Source of the DNA: Pogonophryne albipinna
Lineage: Eukaryota > Chordata > Actinopteri > Perciformes > Artedidraconidae
NCBI GenBank assembly: GCA_028583405.1
Contig: CM053248.1
Location: 26,806,769-26,870,768 of the forward strand
Direction of reading: 5' to 3'
DNA length: 64,000 nucleotides
Within the stretch, counting starts at the first letter, position 1. The number at the start of each line of letters is the position of its first letter. The translations under genes were made by a program, and so were the position numbers. Below the pieces are notes generated by a model that was given only the letters and a program-made list of their open reading frames with translations, made no database searches and was not told the DNA's origin. This document shows positions 58,101 to 64,000 of this stretch, one piece after another.

Positions 58101-61100
58101 GCTTTCACCCAATTCACTTAGCTAGAAACTACAGAAAGGGTCAGGGAATCCAAATCACGAAAGAACCATTCTGTGTCTTACCTGTCATGCATGCAGTTTG
58201 GTTTGACTAGGGTTTATTTCACATATCTATCAACCTTATACCCTCGGATACAATGGAGGTAAAAAAGGAATTCCACATTTTAAGTTGAGTTTTGTAACGT
58301 GAGCGTTAGGGGTGTCACGGTTCACAAACATTTCGGTTCGGTACGTACCTCGGTTTTTAGGTCACGGTTCGGTTCGGTACGTTTTCGGTACAGCAGAAAA
58401 AATTATCATAAAATATTTGTTGTTTTTTTTAAAATTATTATTAAACTGTGAACATTCACTCAAATAAATACATAATATAATAAACATTAAGGTGCAGCAT
58501 TTCGATGAACTGAAATAATCTGTATTTGAACTGTACTGTACTACCTAAGCAGCCAGTTTGACATTATGACTTGCTTGTTATTGTATTTTCATGTTTTTTT
58601 TAAAGAAAGATGAACTTGTCCACATTGCTTGCCGAAAGGGCAGATCTGCTGGCACTAACAATGTCTCCTGCTGTGGAGAACACCCTCTCGCTAGGGACAG
58701 AGGTAGTAGCAGATACAGCCAGGTAGCGCTTTGCTAACATGGCAGCATAAGGATATTTGGCGTTTGTAATAGCTTTGGCTCGGTCTGAAGTTTTTGCGAG
58801 TGGTGGAGGCTTAAATGCTAGTGGGAGTTGGGTTTGCACTTCAGTCTTTTGGTACCGGTGATATTCACGTTCGGGTGATGCCTTTTCAAATGAGTGTGCA
58901 AGTTTGATGTATTGCCAGCCGCGTAACCAATTTTAGTTGAACAATGCCGACAAACAGCTTTGGTACGGTCCACCTGTCTTTGTTCGTCATCCTTGTACGT
59001 AACTGCGAAACCAAAATGTTCCCAAACCGGAGACTTCAATGATGCTGGAGGATTTTCGAGCTCAACTTTATCTGCGTTCGCCATTTCGACAGTCAAATTA
59101 CTGACTACATTTGAACGCATCCCTGTGACCAGCTCTCATAGTATGCCTCTCGTCCAATGAAATGACTTGCTCGCTCTATGACGCGTTGAACACAATGTGA
59201 GCAAATTACTCTGAATGCTGCGACGCAGCACCTGAGATTACTTCCAAGAAATTGTTGACGTTCTCAATTTTTTACGATTAACGTTATATTCGTTCGGTAC
59301 ACTTCGGTACGTACGTGTACCGTTACACCCCTAGTGAGCGTCTAACAGAGGTTTGGAACGGTTACATGCAGACATAGTTTAAGTCTGTAGCTTAAACCAT
59401 GTGCTTTTTAGATTTTGAGTGCAGACCAAATTCACAAACTTAACAAGGAAGCATTGTGCCTCTGATTGGCTTCTTTCCCAAAGCCACAGAGCTCATGGTG
59501 TGACTAGAGATGTCCCGCATGCCATAATTGGTAGACGGAACATTATTTCTCAAGAGAAAGTTGAAATCTTTTAAGCCTTGTGGTCATGAAATGAAAACTA
59601 CCCAGGATAGTGTGTACTGCGTCTCGTGTGTTGCCGCTGCTGGAGCATTATATATGGGTGAGGCTGATTATATGCTAATGATAAAAAATGTGTTTAATTG
59701 TTGTTGTTTCTTTTACCCCAGGGATAAACATGTGTTATAGAAACCCTGGGAAATGTGTATTATCCTTACCTGTTAATGGATTCCTGCAGGGAGCCCCCGA
59801 TGACACAAGTGGAGCTCATTCATTGGCCGGTCTGTTGAACAAGTGCCGCACGCCGCAGGGTCAGCGGCTGGTCAACCAATGGATCAAACAGCCTCTCATG
59901 GACAAAACCAAAATAGAGGAGAGGTAATACAGCGATGGGAGCAAACTGTCGAGACCAAAGATTTCTTCATGTTCTGAGGTGTATTTGAATGCGTTAGTCT
60001 TGGGAGAATTGAAGCCCATCACCTCTGTTTTCTCACCAGTGGATCACCTCACGTCTGTTCAGTGATTTAAGCTACGTCATATAATATGAACCAGGACCTT
60101 CAGTTTATAGATCAAGAAGCTGTTGAGAGATAAAATGACATCATGTGTGTTGTTATATCAATGTGTTGGATACCTATATTATAGACAGGGGTGCACATAA
60201 CTGATACGCAGGTACATGACAAAAATCTGAATTGCGTACACACATTGAGAACTGCGCTTAATCAGCTGATCGCAACATTCAGGCTCTGTGGTCAAGCTGC
60301 TGCCGTTTTATTTACAAGTTGGAGCAAAACACAGAGCTGCAAACTTCCTCAGGGTGTTAATGGAAGACTTTGAAATCAGACAGAGATGGAAGAAGTACTC
60401 AGATATTGTACTTGAGTCAAAGTAGAAGTACTCAGATCTTGTACTTGAGTAAAAGTAGAAGCACCAGATTGTAGGAATACTCTGTTTCAGTAAAAGTCCT
60501 GCATTCAAAATGTTACTCAAGTAAAAGTAGAAAAGTATTATCATCCAAATATAGTTAAAGTACCAAAAGTGAAAGTAGTCATTGTGCAGATTGGTCCATT
60601 TCAGAATAATATATATGATATGTTTTATAATGATTGATCATTAAAGTGTTCTCAAAGCTGGTAAAGGTGCAGCTAGTTTGAATGACTTTGTATAAGGCAG
60701 GGTAGCTTGTAAATTTACTCCAGGTGGAACTAAAGTCTGAGTAAAAGTACACCATTTACCTCTGAATTGTAGTGGAGTAGAAGTACACAGAAATACTCAA
60801 GTAAAGTACAAGTATCTCAAAATTGTACTTGAGTAAGGTACATAAATAAGTGTACTTGGTTACTTCCCACATCTGAAATCAGATGTGACTTCAAGTCAGG
60901 TGATCATTTCTTGGTATCCTTCAACTTGGCCTCTGGAAAGGCAAAGACTTCACATTTTGGAGAAAGCAAATGGGAGGATTAAACGGGGACAGGGAGGTGC
61001 ATCTGTAGCATCTTCATCATCTACCATGCAAGAAGAGGAACTAGAGGACAGTGAAGGAGACACCGAGGAGGACAGTGAGGAAGACTATACTTATTAAAAC

Positions 61101-62283
61101 CACGCTTCATGTGGGTTGAGTACCAAACGCTGTCTCCTGGTGCTCATCTGAGTAACTCACTAAAAGAGTTATGTGCACCCCTGATTATAGATACATTTAG
61201 AAAAGAAATACATTTGAGACATTCTAGGGGAATTCAATAAGCTCATAGGACAAACTTATAGTGTTTTTTGTGGCGTGTTTATAGGCTGGACATGGTGGAG
61301 AGCTTTGTGTGTGACTCTGAGCTCAGACAGACCTGTCAGGAGGATCTGTTGCGGCGTTTTCCGGACCTTCACCGTCTGTCCAAGAAGTTCCAGCGTCACT
61401 CTGCGACTCTTCAGGACTGCTACCGCGTCTACCAGGCTGTGAGCCACCTCCCGACACTCGTCAGCGCCCTGGAAAGATACTCAGGTACACAAAGCTGCAG
61501 GTCATGCTATGTGTTACTGCACTGTACACTATGGGGCCAATTTATTTTGCTGGTGCAGTTTGTTGCTCCTCCTCCTATGGCCTTCATAACCTTCATTAAT
61601 CTGGCTATTTACTCCACAACTGTCAACATGATGCAAAATTATCCTGGATTTGTCCATTACTAGTCCAGAACCTAATAAAGAGTCACTTTTCTCTCCACTG
61701 AAAACCTTGTTACCTGACATAGTCTCCAGCTGCTGTAGCCCATTCATATACAATGAATCTGGACCCTCAACCTTCTGATTGCTTACATTCTTTATGAATT
61801 CTAAAACTTCTTGTTTGATATTTTGGTACATTTGCACTTGAGTGAATGCTGGAGGTGTAGCTGATAAACTAGTGATTAACATGCATTAGTAGCCCACATA
61901 CATACACACACTGCAGTGCATTCGTTTATCTTCCGTGTTTTTTGTGTGTGTTGCAGGTAGCTACGAGGTTCTATTGGAGGCGGTGTTCCTCTCTCCTCTC
62001 AGAGACCTGAACTCTGACTTTGTTAAATACCAGGAGATGATTGAAACCACGCTGGACATGAACCAGGTCTTTGCTCTAGTATTTTATGTACAATTTAAGA
62101 ATATTGCTCCCATAATATTTTTCATGCCGTTTACATGTTTCTTTTCATGTTTTGTGTAGATTGACCACCACGAGTTCCTGGTGAAGGCGTCATTCGACCC
62201 CATGTTGAGCGAGCTGAGAGAAAAGATGGACGAGCTGGAGGATGGCATGAAGGCGGTGCTGAACAGTGCAGCCAGAGAACTAG
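55191..62283 (+). CDS. msh2: DNA mismatch repair protein MSH2, exons 1-9, 3' part off window
   Basis: MSH2 pairs with MSH6 or MSH3 to recognise mismatches and small loops in the nucleus. Exons: 55191-55398, 55583-55725, 56695-56979, 57406-57552, 57924-58073, 59790-59923, 61285-61484, 61957-62066 and 62160-62283; phases are consistent for 1,501 coding bases (500 codons plus one base). They match human exons 1-9 one for one. Recognised blocks are [117 protein letters not shown] and [16 protein letters not shown]. This covers the mismatch-binding and connector domains, the first lever part and the start of the clamp. The ATPase domain lies beyond the right edge. Introns 5, 6 and 9 hold transposons. 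An upstream in-frame TTG/ATG-less extension was rejected in favour of the conserved MAVQPK start. Confidence 0.98.
55726..56694. other. msh2 intron 2
   Basis: A 969-bp AT-rich intron with a GTATCG donor and TTCCAG acceptor. No mobile element was recognised. Confidence 0.7.
58307..59333 (-). mobile_element. 1,027-bp internally deleted hAT element in msh2 intron 5
   Basis: The ends are TAGGGGTGTCACGGTTC and, reversed, TAGGGGTGTAACGGTAC. A perfect 8-bp duplication GTGAGCGT flanks it (58299-58306 and 59334-59341). On the minus strand, 58818-59120 encodes an N-terminal BED zinc finger ([24 protein letters not shown]). Directly after it, in another frame, 58600-58839 encodes the C-terminal hAT dimerisation motif ([20 protein letters not shown]). 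The central catalytic region is gone, so the copy is non-autonomous. Confidence 0.95.
60186..61183. mobile_element. 998-bp hAT-type element in msh2 intron 6, host of a nested MITE
   Basis: The ends are CAGGGGTGCACATAACTGAT and, reversed, CAGGGGTGCACATAACTCTT. The perfect 8-bp duplication ATTATAGA lies at 60178-60185 and 61184-61191. Without the nested MITE the element is about 500 bp. Its right part has an open frame (about 60885-61097) rich in Ser, Glu and Asp, ending [10 protein letters not shown], possibly a leftover of a transposase N-terminus. A related fragment is at 62998. Confidence 0.92.
60381..60875. mobile_element. 495-bp MITE nested in the 60186 element
   Basis: It starts CAGAGATGGAAGAAGTACTC and ends CCCACATCTG. 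The perfect 8-bp duplication AAATCAGA lies at 60373-60380 and 60876-60883. Same family as 25754 and the array MITEs. Confidence 0.95.
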
Positions 62284-62584
62284 GTGACACACACACATAC
62301 ACACGGCACTGAGACCAAGTTTATCTATCTAGCGGATATCTGTGAAAATGAGTTTATTCTGTATTTAAATGGAGTGACTGCACCCATCTGCTGATGAGCT
62401 TTTAATATGCGTGACAAAGAAGTCAAAGCAAGTCGATTACACCGTGAGGTCATCATGCGCTTTTCTTTTCAGTGTAGTAAATTCTTCAGATCGTAAAAAA
62501 ATTAAAGACCAAGATTAAATATCAGGCTGAATGGAAAAAAACGTAAACTATTTTTGAGAATGTTTTCTTTATATATATATATAT

Positions 62585-63624
62585 TAGTGCTGTCAAAATT
62601 ATCGCGTTAACGGCGGTAATTAATTTTTTGAATTAATTGCGTTAAAATATTTAACGCATTTAACGCATGTGCAGAATGGCCCGCCCCATACATCCCACCA
62701 GTGGCAGCACCAGGGTATGGCTGGGGTAGGCTACACCCATACCAAGAAATGGCTTAGCCCCACCATGAAAAATGATGTTAAAGTAAGCAAAATAAAGTCC
62801 GCCAACTCGCGCGGAGTAAATTGCACAGACAGCAGTTAGTCAGATTGATTTCAGTAGCCACTTGTCTGGAAATACCGAAGACCAGAAACGGTTTTGAAAA
62901 CTTTTGTCACGTAGTGATCGTCTTCTCAATAGAACATCTTTGATAATGTCGGTGTTGTTGCAGGAAGTCCCGACGGAGAATACTTTTGCTGTAGTACAGG
63001 GATGCACATAACTGGTACGCCGGTTATGTGCGTAATCTGAAACTTGTGTCACAAAGCGCATTTGCGTACCGACGTACTTGTGAAGCTTTTCCAGAAGGCG
63101 GTGAGATCACCGGACGACAGAGTCGGTCTCCGTGTGCACAGACAGGGCTGCTGTTAACGTCGGTCTGTACAACGGATTTGTGCCAAAACTACGCCAACCG
63201 GCTGCGGAGGGAGACTCTCTCTCTCCCCCCCTTCACTGGAGAACTGCGCTAAAACAGCTGATCACAACGTTCACACTCTGTGGTCACGAAGTACTCCACT
63301 AACCGTCGCCCCCCCCCGAATTTCCTGAAGTACTCCCCCGTTGATAGAAATCAACACGTAATGAATTAAGACCCCACGGTTTGATGATTGATAGGTGTGT
63401 GGGCTGTCTTTCATTTTGACACGCAGAATTTTTTTATAATAAACATAGATACTGTATGTTAAATGGATATATCCGCCTTCTTTCATTTATCTTTCCATTC
63501 TCACAACAATATACATAAAGAAATGGCAAATTTTGGACATAGTTCGAATGGTGATTAATCATGATTAATTAATTTTTAAGCTGTGATTAATCTGATTAAA
63601 AATGTTAATCGTTTGACAGCCCTA
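62585..63624. mobile_element. 1,040-bp hAT-like element in msh2 intron 9
   Basis: The left end is TAGTGCTGTCAAAATTATCG and the right end, reversed, TAGGGCTGTCAAACGATTAA, both followed by TTAACGC/TTAATC words. The flanks ATATATAT and ATAAATAT agree at 7 of 8 bases. The interior contains pieces of other elements: one starting CAGTGGCAGCACCAGGGTAT at about 62699 and one starting CAGGGATGCACATAACTGGT at about 62998, related to the 60186 element. Confidence 0.85.
62998..63300. mobile_element. Fragment related to the 60186 element
   Basis: It begins CAGGGATGCACATAACTGG and later shares GAGAACTGCGCTAAAACAGC and the TCTGTGGTCA region with the 60186 element (GAGAACTGCGCTTAATCAGC). It has about 150 extra bases between these blocks, so the copy at 60186 looks internally deleted in comparison. 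No right end was found. Confidence 0.65.
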
Positions 63625-63922
63625 ATAAATATATATATAAAAAAGAATGACGTTTTCTAAGTCTCTGTCTGTAGGCCATCCAAACTTCAATGTTTGTAAA
63701 AAACGATATGTTTTTTTTAATATACTCATGGTAGTTTTTTTATTTTCACATTAGAAAAGAAAGGACAAAAACACTTCCTACTGCTTCAGCTAAAGCAGGT
63801 TGGAGCTCTTATCTTCAAATTCAACACAATGTTCCATAGAGCAGCCAGACCACCCAGTGTTACAAATCCATTTTTCCTGACAGATAACTAATCTTTTGTC
63901 TCCTAGTACAGACGGTATAGAC
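63625..63922. other. msh2 intron 9, remainder
   Basis: I looked here for exon 10 of msh2 and did not find it, so it lies past the right edge. AT-rich, nothing recognised. Confidence 0.6.
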
Positions 63923-64000
63923 CAGGGGTGGGCAACCTTTTTGGCTCGGGGGCCACTATGAGTTTTAAAATATGAAAGACGGGCCGGGCCAGCAGATCGG
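63923..64000. mobile_element. hAT/Charlie-like left end, cut by the window edge
   Basis: The start CAGGGGTGGGCAACCTTTTT followed by GGGGGCCAC matches a very common vertebrate hAT family left end. The rest is outside the window. Confidence 0.6.

Overview
The window looks like nuclear DNA of a ray-finned (teleost) fish. The genes are vertebrate multi-exon genes with GT-AG introns. The intergenic and intronic DNA is full of fish-type mobile elements: many hAT-like DNA transposons and MITEs with 8-bp target duplications, a Rex3/RTE-like LINE and an L2-like LINE. There are also two uninterrupted CA/TG arrays of about 216 bp. No species call is possible from sequence alone.

Layout, left to right: the 5' end of an MTA-family gene (best fit mta3, minus strand, exons 1-2); kcng3 (plus, two coding exons, complete); cox7a2l (plus, three coding exons, complete); pigf (minus, five coding exons, complete); cript (plus, five exons, complete); a GTP cyclohydrolase I gene (minus, six exons, complete; probably the gch2 paralogue); about 19 kb of nested transposons (36.1-55.1 kb); and the first nine exons of msh2 (plus, continuing past the right edge). 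mta3/kcng3 and pigf/cript are divergent pairs. mta3, kcng3, cox7a2l, pigf, cript and msh2 all lie on human 2p21, so this is a conserved block. The GTP cyclohydrolase gene is the exception, because human GCH1 is on 14q22. I read it as the duplicate that mammals lost.

The genes do not form one pathway. They cover chromatin remodelling (mta3), a silent Kv subunit (kcng3), respiratory supercomplex assembly (cox7a2l), GPI-anchor synthesis (pigf), a small zinc protein linked to PSD-95 and the minor spliceosome (cript), the first step of tetrahydrobiopterin/pteridine synthesis (gch) and DNA mismatch repair (msh2).

The most unusual structure is at 38.3-53.3 kb. An old hAT-like element is split by a 13,169-bp insertion (39094-52262) with hAT-like ends, a perfect 8-bp target duplication and an intact empty-site copy nearby at 36.9 kb. 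The insertion holds three near-identical 3.35-kb tandem units plus a partial fourth. Each full unit carries a further transposon with a MITE inside it. The partial fourth unit has an empty site where that inner transposon sits in the others. I found no sign of a new defence, toxin or biosynthetic system; the novelty here is in transposon architecture and gene evolution.
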